From Phylloscopus collybita (lineage: Eukaryota; Chordata; Aves; Passeriformes; Phylloscopidae), in assembly GCA_027886175.1 (NCBI GenBank), contig JAJNNQ010000026.1, positions 12,767,501 through 12,831,500 of the forward strand: a DNA stretch of 64,000 nt. The letters are read 5' to 3'. The position numbers were made by a program, and so were the translations under genes. Position 1 is the stretch's first letter, and the number at the start of each line of letters is the position of its first letter. Under the pieces are notes generated by a model that saw nothing but the letters and a program-made list of their open reading frames with translations, was not told the origin of the DNA and did no database searches. Shown here in pieces: positions 36,641 to 46,904 of the stretch.

Positions 36641-36746
36641 AAAGAAGGGAGGGAGGGAGGGAGGGAGGGAGGGAGGGAGGGAGGAAGGAAGGAAGGAAGG
36701 AAGGAAGGAAGGAAGGAAGGAAGGAAGGAAGGAAGGAAGGAAGGAA
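36641..36746 (+). repeat. Compound (GGGA)n-(GGAA)n microsatellite
   Basis: About ten GGGA units switch abruptly into about sixteen GGAA units. It is a purely purine strand, and it creates Glu/Gly/Arg/Lys repeat open frames on + and Leu/Pro/Ser ones on -, which are artefacts. Confidence 0.95.
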
Positions 36747-37221
36747 AGCATTGGCCCTAGGTCAGTTGGAAACCCTCAGCTTCTAAAGCACTGCTCAGCT
36801 TCAGTATTGCATCCTCACAGTTACTCCCTAGCAAGCCACAGGAAAGAACAAAGTAGGCCAAAATGCCAACTAAATTGATTCCTGATGGAACTGAACCACT
36901 GGATTTCTGTTAAGGGTAAACCTCCAGGAAATCACAGCCCAAATGTTACAGATGAACACACAAGGTGCTGAAGCTCTTATCTTCCCACTTTACTGGCTCT
37001 TTTGGCACTGCACTTTATTCAGGAGCACTGTGGGGTTTTGAGCTGTCACTAACCTCTACACTACTGAGATACAAGCTGCCAGCACTCTGCTCTAAGACCA
37101 TTTTCCTGAATTTTCCACCTCTCAGCAGGAATACCCCACAGTTTACTGTCATCTGAAACTACCCACTTCATGAAGTTCTGCAGTATTCAGCACACTGCCC
37201 AGGAAAGCTCCATTTTCCCAT

Positions 37222-37796
37222 TGTCATGGTTTTCCCTGGAATACAGTTAACTTTCTTCATAGTAGATGATATGAGGAGGGTATAATTTGGATTTGTGCTG
37301 GAAACAGAACTGATAGTTCAGGGATATTTTAGCTTCTGCTGAGCAGCACTTGCACAGAGTCAAGGCCTTTTCTGCCTCTCACCCCACTCTGCCAGAGAGG
37401 GGCCTGCACAAGGAGCTGGGAGAAGACACAGCCCCAGGCAACTGACCTCAACTGACCAAAGGGATTGTCCATGTCATATGGTGTCATGCTCAGCATATAA
37501 AGCTGGGGAAGAAGGAGAAAGACGGAGTATTTGAAGTGATGGTGTTTGTCTTCCCAAGTCACTGGTAAGTGTGATGGAGCCCTGCTCTTCTGGGAATGGC
37601 TGAACACCTGCCTGCCCATGGGAAACATTGAATAAATTCCTCGTTCTGCTTGCATGTGTGCTTTTGCTTTACCTGTTAAACTGTCTTTATCTCATGGGTT
37701 TTCTCTCTTCTACTCTCTTGATTCTTCTCCCCATATTACCAGGAGAGAGTGAGTGAGTGGCTGCATGGGACAGAGTTGCCAGCTGAAACTGATGTA
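37222..37796 (+). mobile_element. Solo ERVL-type LTR, avian family
   Basis: Starts TGTCATGGTTTTCCCTGG and follows the layout of the widespread avian ERVL LTR: GGATTTGTGCTGGAAACAG, TCAAGGCCTTTTCTGC, TGACCAAAGGGAT, a TATA-like box in CAGCATATAAAGCTGGGG (about 37492-37509), TTTGTCTTCCCAAGT, GGCTGAACACCTGCCTGCC, an AATAAA poly(A) signal near 37630, TTAAACTGTCTTTATCTC, and GTGAGTGAGTGGCTGCATGG near the 3' end. No internal retroviral region follows, so it is a solo LTR from recombination. No matching target-site duplication is visible by eye. Confidence 0.85.
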
Positions 37797-38149
37797 CTTG
37801 CCCTGGGTAATTCTTACTGTGTAATGGGGTTAATGTGCTTAGACAGCCATAGTAGTGATGACATAGAGTATTATATAGCAATTGCTCACCACCTTCTGCC
37901 CGATGCCCAGCCAGATCACAGGCAGTGCCCCCAGTTTATATTAAGAATCTCACATACATAAAGCCAGCTGCATGTCTTTCACCTCGCAAACCAACTGTCC
38001 TTCAGCAGCCAAGTGGGGTTTGTTATAAATGCATGTTTTGGATATTTTTCGCATATAACAAGCTGATTGCTTTATGTATCATATGGGAAGGTTATATTAC
38101 ATGTTCTTTTATTAATAGAATCTGAAAAATGTGATAGATGAATATTCTT

Positions 38150-38425
38150 AGATTGTAACAAAGTAGAGATGGGATTGTTGTAACTCCTCAAATAGATAGA
38201 AGACAGGAGGGGCATCTGGAATTCCTGAAGATAAGGAACAATGGAGCCTTGTTGAAGAAGACTGATTTACCACCTCCATCCAGACTCTACAGAGCCCCAT
38301 AAATAAACTGTATACTTAAGGGGCGGTCTTGAAACCAAAATGAATATTTGAATCATGTATTAGCTCATTTAAATATGTAACACAGAAGTCCTTAAAACAA
38401 AGGCTCTGAAAAGAGACGACGTGCT
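38150..38425 (+). mobile_element. Possible LTR-like segment (unclassified)
   Basis: The segment begins near TGTTGTAACTCCTC and contains AATAAA at about 38300. It ends just before TGGTATCAGCACCTCGG, which could be a decayed primer-binding site because those begin with TGG. Boundaries are not supported by a second copy in this window. This is a weak call from layout only. Confidence 0.25.
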
Positions 38426-38529
38426 GATCTTATTGGTATCAGCACCTCGGCCGAAAAGAGCTTTGGTTTTTTTTTCTCCTTATTGTTATTTTATTTTACT
38501 TTTATTAAACTTATAAATTTTACATAATA

Positions 38530-39666
38530 AGTGAATCGTGTTTTTCACAGGTTAAACCATGGTATCCTACAAACTTCCATGCTCCCACCCTTCAGCTCTT
38601 CCCCTTCACTTTCCTCATCCCGTTCCTATTGGTCTGCTAGCCAGGAGTGGATCTGTGGGGGGTATTTGTGGAAATTGCATGAAAATGTTAGGAAGTGTGC
38701 CAAGGAAAATATGATACAAATATTTTCTCACTCCTGTTGGGAAGCAAATTGGACATTGGGGTATGCAAGAATGGGGCAATGCCAAAAGGGAGATCCTGTG
38801 GGCAGTTCAAGAAAAGGTTAAAACATGGGACTCCCTTCCTTGTATGGTCATGTTATAACTCTTCTATGGCTCTGGAGAACACTAGTTTTATGCCCATCAA
38901 AAACAATAGGCAAATCTAAAGAAGGCAGGTCCACTGGTATCAGTTTTAATCTGGCTTCTCTGTCAGAAATAAATAAAATAGCAGCAATAAAAAGTGCCAG
39001 TGAGAAGAGCAGTGGTGTTTGCAAGAAAGTGGGTTCCTTCATGGAACTAGCTGAGGGCAGCTTCCCTCCTATAGTGTGTTTCCCTTCATGAAAATCTGTT
39101 TTGGCTTCATGGCTCTTCAGGGTGGTCACACTAAACTTTTGACTGGAAGTAGTTGGAAGAATGGACCATTTTGTGTCACAGGACAGACACAGAGAAAGAA
39201 CATTTCTAAAATAGCTGGGCCAAACACAAAGACTCCTGTCTGCTTGCAGTGTGGTTCAGGAGCAGAACCAAACAGGGACTGCGAGCCCACTCAACATGGC
39301 TGGGAAAAGTGAGGTGGATCCCAGCCACACACAGTGCAGATCCTGGTGTCTGTAGCTTTTCCATGGTGACAGGTTCTTCGGAAGGCCTCACAAAGAGCTG
39401 CTTTGTTAGCAAAGCCAATTTCAATGAAATATGCCATGTAAACCTGTTATCTTCTCTCTTTCTCACCTAAACGCACAAAGAGCCTTTTTCTTTTGTTGCT
39501 TTGACAGCCCAGATATGCTAGACTTATGTAATGCCACACTGCATTTTATTGGGAGCTAGTATACCTACAAAACTGGCAAATCATTGGAAATTCATCACCA
39601 CCTGATCAGACCAGTCTGGCAGCAGCATGTGCTGGAGAATGTGCCAGCATTGTATTGGATTGCCAT
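38530..39666 (+). other. Unclassified sequence inside retroelement nest
   Basis: Several moderately long + strand open frames (38531-38821, 38825-39091, 39076-39312) have no recognised family. Given its place between the possible LTR and the class I retrovirus remnant, it may be decayed retroviral interior, but no diagnostic motif was seen. Confidence 0.3.
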
Positions 39667-39985
39667 TGCTGTAGAAGAAGTTAGTAAAAATTTAGTACTA
39701 GCAGCTTAAACATTAATAGCTAGAGTGCACAAAGCCTATAGACTGTGGCACATGACTTATAACAGCCATATTACAACATGCCAAATAGCTAACTACAGAA
39801 TTGGCCAAAACATCCTTAAGAAGATGTGAAATAGGATATAGAAGCATTGTTTACTGGATAAGATGACCATTTAGTATCAAAGCAGCAAGAAAATGAAACT
39901 GATGCAAAACCAGCAGATCCCAGACCCCAATATTATGGAACTGTTGCATGAGGGATGGGGAATTTAGATTGTAAGGAAACTTTAA
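39667..39985 (+). repeat. 5' LTR copy, truncated
   Basis: Aligns with the start of the 3' LTR from TGCTGTAGAAG onward. A 62-base block (39693-39754 against 43687-43748) differs at nine positions, all transitions. Similarity fades after about 39985, so the R-U5 part seems deleted. Confidence 0.75.
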
Positions 39986-40934
39986 GAATGAGCTAGTGGC
40001 AAGAGTATTTGGTTGATCAGGTCACCCCAGATATACAGAAATATTTTAAAGAACATACGGCTGGCTGGCTGGTTGGCAAGGAGGGACATTGCAAAAGACC
40101 TCGAGTTTTGTGGTTATGTTTATGTGTTACATGTTTATGTTCAATGTACGGGAAGAAACACACATAGAGCTGAACTTGCAAAGGAAAAGAAACAGGAAAA
40201 GCAACAAAAGGCTAGTCTTTTAGTGGCAGTACTGGCAAAGAGTTTACAACTAAGAGGGTGAAGGAAGCGATTTCCCCTTTGAAGAGAGAGCAGAGGCAGA
40301 TAGCATATTAGAAAAAAAAATTATAATTACATGGGGGAAAAAGTGTCATTCCTGCTGGAAACCTGGTTGCTGGCAAAAAAGGGGGCATCATGGGGAACTG
40401 GTCATGGGAGATGTAAGACAGGAATCATGAAGCAATCTGCAATGACTGAAGCCAAGGACTCAGAATACTGTGGAAATCAGAGTTCATGGGATGTGGAAAT
40501 TACTGTAAGAAATAGGTAATAAAGGGATGTGGAGAAGCATTGTATTAGCAGAAATGTCCCTTTTTTTAATCAGGAAGAGGTCTCCTCCAAACCCTGGATG
40601 TACAATTACATCTGTCATTCGGAGTCCTGATTTGACAGTGACGGGGGTATGTGTAACACACCCGGAGATACCTAAAGCCCTGGAAGTGGTGCCCAGGGCA
40701 ATGCAGAGTCATTCGGGAGCTGACGTGAGGCTGCCGAAATACGCCTGAAAACAAAGGGAGGCGCGCCCTCTGCTGTGAGCAGCATCCCATCCCCGGGAAG
40801 CAGGGAAAAGTAATCAGAAACAAGTCTATCAGCACCTTGTCAAGGAATCTTGAAAGTGTCTGAATTCTCATATAAAACCCCAACATTACCAGCTGGAAAA
40901 AAAAAACCCCAACAAAACCAGATCGGATAAAGAT

Positions 40935-41390
40935 GGGGATCCTGAGTTTCAGTTTATCCGAGATTTGAGAGCAACTACCCAGCATGTCTCACACTCCTCA
41001 GTGCCAGATTCCTCTCCTGCACTCTCACAAATCATGCACTGGGTTACAGGTTTTACTGTGACTGATCTGTCTGCACTGTTCTTCAGCATTCCCACAGATG
41101 AAGGAAGCCGCCCCTTGTTCGCATTCGTTTGGAAGAGACTTCAGCTGATGTGATCTTGTCTTTTAGAGGTTTAATGGGTCTTTCACCATATTATCTCAGA
41201 TATTAAAAGAAGATTTAAAGGGTATTGAGTTGGTGGATCAGTTTTAGTGCAATGTGTAGATAATTTATTTCTAATAGCTAGTAGAAATTGCAATGACTGT
41301 TTGAAAGATATTAAACATTTATGTACTGCCTTAGCAACCAAGGGCACATCTCCATCAAGTTCCAGCTGTGTCAGATGGGAGTAAAATAAC
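40935..41390 (+). pseudogene. ERV reverse transcriptase fragment (broken)
   Basis: Reading + frames gives a retroviral RT palm signature: an RDLRA motif near 40957, a TVTDLSALFFSIP block, and an LFAFVW motif near 41120. These are class I retrovirus landmarks. The later catalytic box, normally Y-x-D-D, reads C-V-D-N here (41253-41264), and stop codons and frame changes separate the blocks. The enzyme is dead. Description only; no repaired reading is offered. Confidence 0.85.
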
Positions 41391-41464
41391 TGGGATTTGT
41401 TTTAAAGGAAAGACAGCAAGTAATAGATGCAGAAAGAGGAAAGGTTATAATTTAAATTCTTTGG

Positions 41465-41785
41465 CCAGTTAAAAACAAAAACAAAAAAAACAAGAACAAA
41501 CAAACAAAAAATCACAAAAAGCCCACAATAAAACAAACAAACAACCCCCACAAAAAAAACAAACCAAAACAAAAAACTCCAAAAAACCCCCAAAACAAAA
41601 CAAGACCAAACAAACAAACAAACAAACCCCCAAAAAAACCCCAAAAAACAAAAAACAAAAACCAAAAAAACCACAACAAAAACAAACAAACAAAAAAAAA
41701 ACCAAAAAACCAAACAAAAAAAACCAAAAAAACCCACCAAAACCCAAACAAACAAAAAAAACCAACCCCCCCCCCCCCCCCCCCC
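41465..41785 (+). repeat. CAAA/CAAAA-rich low-complexity tract ending in C20
   Basis: About 300 bases are made almost only of A and C (irregular CAAA, CAAAA and CCAAAA units). They end in a run of 20 C bases (41766-41785). The minus strand therefore has a long Phe/Val/Leu-rich open frame that is an artefact. The tract sits inside the retroviral pol remnant. Confidence 0.9.
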
Positions 41786-42029
41786 TTCAAAACAGCTATG
41801 AGGATTCTTAGGTGCAGCCAAGTTTTGCCAATTGTAAATACCAGGATTAGGGGAACTAATGTAATCTCTGACAGAAACAACAAAAAATGAAGAAATAGAA
41901 CCCATTACATGGGGGCCAAAATGGGAAGAATCCTTCAGAGCTATAAAAGGGTCCTTGGTTTTGGCTCCAGCTTTTTGACTTCCAGACTACACAAAGCCAT
42001 TTGAAATGTATATACATACAAAAAAAGAG

Positions 42030-42630
42030 AGTGACTAGTGCAGTATCAATGCAGAAATTAAGACCTCATCAAAGATCTGTGGCATTTTATTCTGTCCAGC
42101 TGGATCTGGTGGCAGCTGGAGCTCCAACATACATTAGATCCATGTCAGTGGCAGCTACAATAGGGGAAAAAACTCAGTCTCTAATACTAGGGTTCCCAAT
42201 TACAATCTGTATGCCACATGAAGTTGAATTACTTCACCGTCACTAAAGACGCAAGCCATGTCTCCTCAGTGTGCATATAAACACAAACTAACTCTTAAAT
42301 GTAGATGTGTGACTCTATGACCAATACCAGGAGAAGGGGAAGAGCTCCACTGATCCAGACTATTAGTGAGGCACAAGCAGACCACAGACAAACAAAACCC
42401 AGGTCTTGTTTTATTCACAGATGGATCATCCTACTGTTTACACAGGCAGCAAAGGCCAGGCTATACAATTGTGGAACAGTGGCAGGTTGCAGATGCCAGA
42501 GCCCTTCCAGCAAGAGTTAGTGCCTAAGGGGCAGAGTTAATTCCCTTAGCCTGAACAGCAATGCCTGGGAAGTAGAAAGTAAGTATTCATACAGATTCAA
42601 AGCGTGCTCTTGGTGTATGCCATGCAATAG
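42030..42630 (+). pseudogene. ERV RT-connection and RNase H fragment (broken)
   Basis: The first part (to 42246) shows the LDLVAAG and PHEVELL motifs of the class I RT-RNase H connection. It is followed after stops by an RNase H core with FTDGSS (near 42411), ARALPA and HTDSKRA motifs in order. In-frame stops interrupt each block. Placement directly downstream of RT confirms pol order. Confidence 0.85.
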
Positions 42631-43119
42631 GCATATTGTGGAAAAAGTGGGGATGTCTCACCTCCTCAGGAAAAGGTGTGGCTAATAGAACAGAAATTTG
42701 GGACTTGTTGGACACAACTTATCTTCCCAAAGAAATTGCTGTGGTTTGCTGTCCATTCTGTACAGGGGACGCTGCTGTAATCAGCTAAGGGAATGTCTTA
42801 ACTGATGCAGCAGCAAAGGCCACAGTTTGTCAACCTGCAGTGAACATTTTGGCAGTTACTTCAGATAAGAGCTCATGGCCTGATGTTGACTATCCAGAAG
42901 GATTATGACCAATCAGATGTTACAAGTGAAGAAAAGGAGCTGCGGAAAAAGTTGGAAGCAGTGCAAGTCTGAAGATGGAATATGAACAAAAGGGGGAAAA
43001 CCTGTCTCACTGTGGAAATAACCAATAACGGGGTGGTTCTGTGATGAAGCTCAGGGAAGAATGGAAGCAGTGGCTAATCAAGTACAGCAAGTATGAGCAG
43101 ATCTGGGTGTCTATGCAGC

Positions 43120-43260
43120 TGCAAAAACAATTACTAATACCTGTCCCACCTGTCATAAATGATTACATGTAAAACTGATTTGTGAAATCGACCATGAGCA
43201 TTTTTCCCATTCCAAAGATTGCAATTAGATTATATGGATATGCCTGCAGCATGTGGAATA
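43120..43260 (+). pseudogene. ERV integrase N-terminal trace (broken)
   Basis: A CPTCH motif near 43139, the Cys pair of the HHCC zinc finger, precedes several stops. No DDE catalytic core was recognised before the 3' LTR. Confidence 0.55.
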
Positions 43261-43660
43261 TAAACACTCAAAAGTGATAGCAGCTTAAAGTTCTTAGTTT
43301 CACAAGGGGAGCATGCAAAATTAGCAATATCAGTTGTTGCATGTACCAGAGTGGAAGGACTTCAGCCAATGTCCAAAGTTTTGGGGACAAGTAAAATGAA
43401 TGCATAAAATATAATAGACAATATTTCAGCAAGATTCTAAGTATGGTCACGTCTTCACCAATTATTCAGCAAGAAATATTGGCTTCCCTGCTGGGTACCA
43501 GGAGTTTGAGCAAAATGAATTCTTTACAGGTTATTCATTTTTATGATGATCTTTGAAATAATGTTTGTTTGTATTAAATGTGGTAACACTTGCTGTACTC
43601 AACACCTTAGGGTATTCTGCTCCCATATAAGTGCAATGTTAATAAAAACAAAGGGAGGAA

Positions 43661-44190
43661 TGTTGTAGAAAATGTTCGTTTTAACTTAGCACTAGCAGCT
43701 TAAACATTAATAGCTAGAGTATGCAGAGCCTGTAGATTGTGGTATATGTGCTGTGACATCTATATTACAGCATGCCAAGTAGCTAACTACAGAACCAGAA
43801 GAAAACCACCTAAGAGAATGTGAAACAGGACACAGAACCACTGTATATTGTCGAAGGAGATGCCCACTTAGAACTGCCTACTAACAAAACAGCAAGAAAA
43901 TCAATAAATAGTAAGAAGACCCCAGACTCCAATACTACCATTGGTCCTAGCTGTCAGATGAGGGGTGAACTTAGATTGTAAAGGAATAATTGCCAAGGGA
44001 TTTCTTTCGGGTCCATCTTCGGAGGTGCCTTGTTTGATCTGGAGCACTGTTAATAAAAAAGACCTCACAGAAGAGTCTGTTTTCGACTTACTGATTCCGC
44101 CTAAGCTTAGAGCCATACCCTGTTCGGTGCCTGCTATGCATAATTTCCACAGCACCATCTGCCGGCCAGTCACTGCCCTCCAGACCGTCA
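43661..44190 (+). repeat. 3' LTR copy
   Basis: Starts TGTTGTAGAAAATG directly after the polypurine tract. It contains AATAAA (44052-44057) followed by R-U5-like sequence. The right boundary is uncertain because the other copy lacks this part. Confidence 0.7.
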
Positions 44191-44199
44191 GTCAGTTGT

Positions 44200-46080
44200 G
44201 GGAAGGCAGCCCATCACCTCACACAAGATTAAGAAGGTCATGACATGTGGGACACAAATTCCCACAGCATACAGCATATCTGCTAGGTTTTAATTTTCAT
44301 TTTACAGTCACAAAATCTTCTGTTCTGTTTGGAAAGTACGTATCTGTTACAGCTGAATTGTTCCAAGTTTCACCATTCCTACTCACTAAACCAGTCCGAT
44401 TGTCATCTTTGGCACCATACCAGGTTTGTCACTGCTTTTCTTCTGCAGAGATTTTGGGACCTTGTCAAAGCGCACTTTCTTCTGCCAGTAACTTGGGTCC
44501 CTGGCTTCTGTGATTAGGGATTAAGGCAGGACTGAACTCCGCCAGCTGCACTTTTGTAACTAAGCCTGATAAAAGCCTGAAGGTATGGTAGAGGCAATCA
44601 GCAGTTGACAATCTCCCATGGGATCAGAAACACCAGCAGGGGATATGCAGGAGAGGTGTCGGTAACCTGGAGTGAAACCACTGTGCAAATGACCACTTGT
44701 GAGACACTGAGTAATTTGAACCTAGTGCAGGGTGCTGAAGGAAAGCCAGGTGGATGGCAGAAATCCCCCATGAGATGCTGGGGGCAGTCTCATGGCTGCA
44801 GAATCCACCTGTGCAGACCCTGCTCATGTGGAAGGGCTCACGACTGCTGGTAGCATGACAGGGCTTGTTGCAAACAAAGGGCAATTTGTGAATTGACATA
44901 ACAGGTCCTTAAAGTATTTTGAGAGCATTTTGAGAAGATCAGATTCCTCTAGGTTACAAATAGTTACCTAATCAAGATACTCCATAATGTTATCTTCACC
45001 TGCAATGGACCACATTGCTTCTTAAAGCCAAGGAGCTGGGGTTGTTTTCACCTGGGTGACCTTCCAGACAGGCCATGAATGGAAAAAGAAACATTGCTTC
45101 CTCCTTCTTCCTGGGAAGCAAGGGATCAGGTCACTTCTTATAGAGAAATTGAGTATGCAAGGAATGGCACTAAAATAAACCATAGGGGTTTAGGTTAGAA
45201 TGGTCTCTGCTCACTACTGTTCAGTTATGGAGCATCCTCCCTTCTGGCTGGGGAAACCTGCATCCTGGAGCTGACGGTAGGAATTGTTTTTCTCTGGCCC
45301 TCTCTGGTTCCTGACTAATAGCTGGAACAAGATGGCAGGGAGAAAGCAGAGACAGGATAAGGCTGAAAGCAGCTCCTTATGGTTTCCTCACTAGGTCAGT
45401 TAATGCCACAGGCAACCAATCCTGTCACACAAAGGGGCAAAGGAGTGATGTTGCCAACAACAGACAGAAAATCTGTAACTGGGTTCAGAAACAATGGCAT
45501 TTTAACTATCTGATGGTCTGCAACAGGAGGAGCACTGCCTGCTTTCCTCCTGATCTGGCTCTTGTGATCTGCTGAATGCATTGACCAGAGATTTTCAACA
45601 GGGCACTTACTTATGCTGCTTCCTGTGTGGATTTTACAGTGCCTTGTAAGATCTTGGCTCACCCACTGCTTGTCCTTCAAGCTGCTACCCTCACAAGCCT
45701 TCCTCATCTAACAGGCTGTTTTCACAAAACCTGCAGGAACATAATGGTCTGTGAAAGCTCTGTCCCTTTATCTGCTTGAAGTAGCAAACTCAGCAAATGA
45801 ACATGGAGGAAGAACATTTCCTCTGCTTACAAAACTGGTCTGATTACATGTGTAGGTTTTTACTCGCCATGTCTTCATTACTGTGCAGAGTAGCATTTCA
45901 CTGCCTCGCTGTAAAACTTTAAGGACTAGAAACCCAGAGGGACATGAGTTTTAACGCATTCAGGGATCTTCCAAAACATCTTCTGCAAGAGTTGCCATCA
46001 CTGCAGGGAGTGTACAATACTCAGGGTATATAGCAAAAGACATAGATGGAAATATCTTACTCTTTGGCTATGAACCTTAC
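44200..46080. other. Intergenic, no gene recognised
   Basis: No supported gene. Sequence near 44240-44580 may contain further LTR-like material, but no diagnostic pair was found. Confidence 0.4.
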
Positions 46081-46130
46081 GAGGATCTAACCAGAAGCAA
46101 TTACAGAGCATACCGATGAAAAAAAAATAG

Positions 46131-46141
46131 AATCTTTTATT
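46131..46141 (-). terminator. Poly(A) signal for the minus-strand ORF
   Basis: On the minus strand TTTAATAAAAGATTC is followed by a run of T, consistent with a signal plus U-rich downstream element. It lies about 160 bases past the stop codon. Confidence 0.4.
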
Positions 46142-46293
46142 AAAAAAAATTAATTCATACAAAATCATTTCAAAGGAAAACTAGAGATTTCATCCATTCA
46201 CAGATTACCATATCACGGCACCAGGGCATTTGGTGCTACTCACTGGTTGTGGCATTGAGTTAACTTTGTCTCCACTTCCCACATCAGTCTTCA

Positions 46294-46629
46294 TTAATGT
46301 TGGGACAGAACTTCTTTCTGAGGTATGCCTAATGCTTCTCTTGCATGGGATGCCATCACCATTTCTGTGTCACTGTTTCCCATAGCCTGAACTTGTAAGA
46401 ACTGAAGATGTGAGATTTTTATAGGATCACAGTTAAAAGTGGCTGTACACTGGACAGGGAATCTGTAGAGATAGACATATTTCCACAAATGGGCAGGATC
46501 AACAATCTTATCAACCTCAAAGAGGTAATTGCCATTAATAGTGTGAACAGGATCATCACAGTACCTGCTTTTTGATTTCACACCTTTAGGGTCAAGCCCC
46601 TTGTAGAGCATCTCCGCAATTAGACACAT
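46294..46629 (-). CDS. Unrecognised 111-residue ORF with own poly(A) signal (gene, last exon or retrocopy)
   Basis: Uninterrupted minus-strand frame from ATG at 46629 to TAA at 46294. Composition is ordinary for a folded protein (Asp/Val/Tyr/Leu/His with four Cys), unlike the repeat-driven frames elsewhere in the window. Motifs visible include SRYCDDPVHTINGNYLFEVD, HLWKYVYLYRFPVQC and SHAREALGIPQ. About 160 bases after the stop, on the same strand, AATAAA (around 46136) is followed by a T-rich stretch, a good cleavage context. In the ATG frame a TAG stop lies 15 bases upstream, so it is either a short single-exon gene, a last exon spliced from upstream, or a truncated retrocopy. No A tail or target duplication is evident. 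I do not recognise the family, and no human gene is known to me between OSTM1 and SEC63. Confidence 0.45.
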   Translation of the reverse strand: MCLIAEMLYKGLDPKGVKSKSRYCDDPVHTINGNYLFEVDKIVDPAHLWKYVYLYRFPVQCTATFNCDPIKISHLQFLQVQAMGNSDTEMVMASHAREALGIPQKEVLSQH

Positions 46630-46724
46630 TTTAAATGTTTGCTATCACATGTTTGCTGAGGGTCTACTCTCCAAACTCTGAGAACTGCATTATGTCTGAA
46701 ATACTTCAGGCTCTTCTTGTTGAG

Positions 46725-46885
46725 AACAGAACAAGAGGCAACAGGCAGAAAGTGATGCACAGGAAGTTCCACACAAACATGAGTCAGAATGTCTTTATGT
46801 GTGGGTGACCAAGCACTGGAACAGGTTGCCCAGAGAGGTCATGGTCTCCTCACTGGAGATACTCAAGAATCATATGGATGCAATC
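46725..46885 (+). mobile_element. CR1 LINE 3' fragment
   Basis: CR1-type phrases occur in sense order: GAAGTTCCACACAAACATGA, TGACCAAGCACTGGAACAGG, TTGCCCAGAGAGGTCATGG and ACTCAAGAATCATATGGATG. It is a short, 5'-truncated copy, apparently followed by a second CR1 insertion. Confidence 0.8.
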
Positions 46886-46904
46886 CTGTCCTGCTGAATG
46901 GATT

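Larger units (their letters stand above)
39667..44200 (+). mobile_element. Class I (gammaretrovirus-like) endogenous retrovirus remnant
   Basis: A decayed provirus in + orientation. Two related LTR sequences (39667-about 39985 and 43661-about 44190) flank about 3.7 kb. Inside lie pol fragments in correct order: reverse transcriptase, its connection region, RNase H and an integrase zinc-finger trace. They are broken by many frameshifts and stop codons. A polypurine tract (AAAGGGAGGAA, 43650-43660) immediately precedes the 3' LTR. No env domain is recognisable, and gag was not identified between the 5' LTR and reverse transcriptase. A long CAAA-rich simple-sequence tract interrupts pol. It cannot encode any working product. 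Confidence 0.85.

Noticed and set aside
38400..38460. Possible small structured RNA near GATCTTATTGGTATCAGCAC
   Set aside because: Does not match U snRNA, 5S, 7SK or tRNA features that I know; better explained as part of a retroelement.
38531..39312. Three + strand frames of 78-96 codons in the retroelement nest
   Set aside because: No family motif, and frame changes between them; kept only as unclassified sequence.
41402..41905. Minus-strand frames rich in Phe, Val and Leu resembling membrane proteins
   Set aside because: Produced by translating the CAAA-rich simple tract (TTTG on the other strand); no conserved features.
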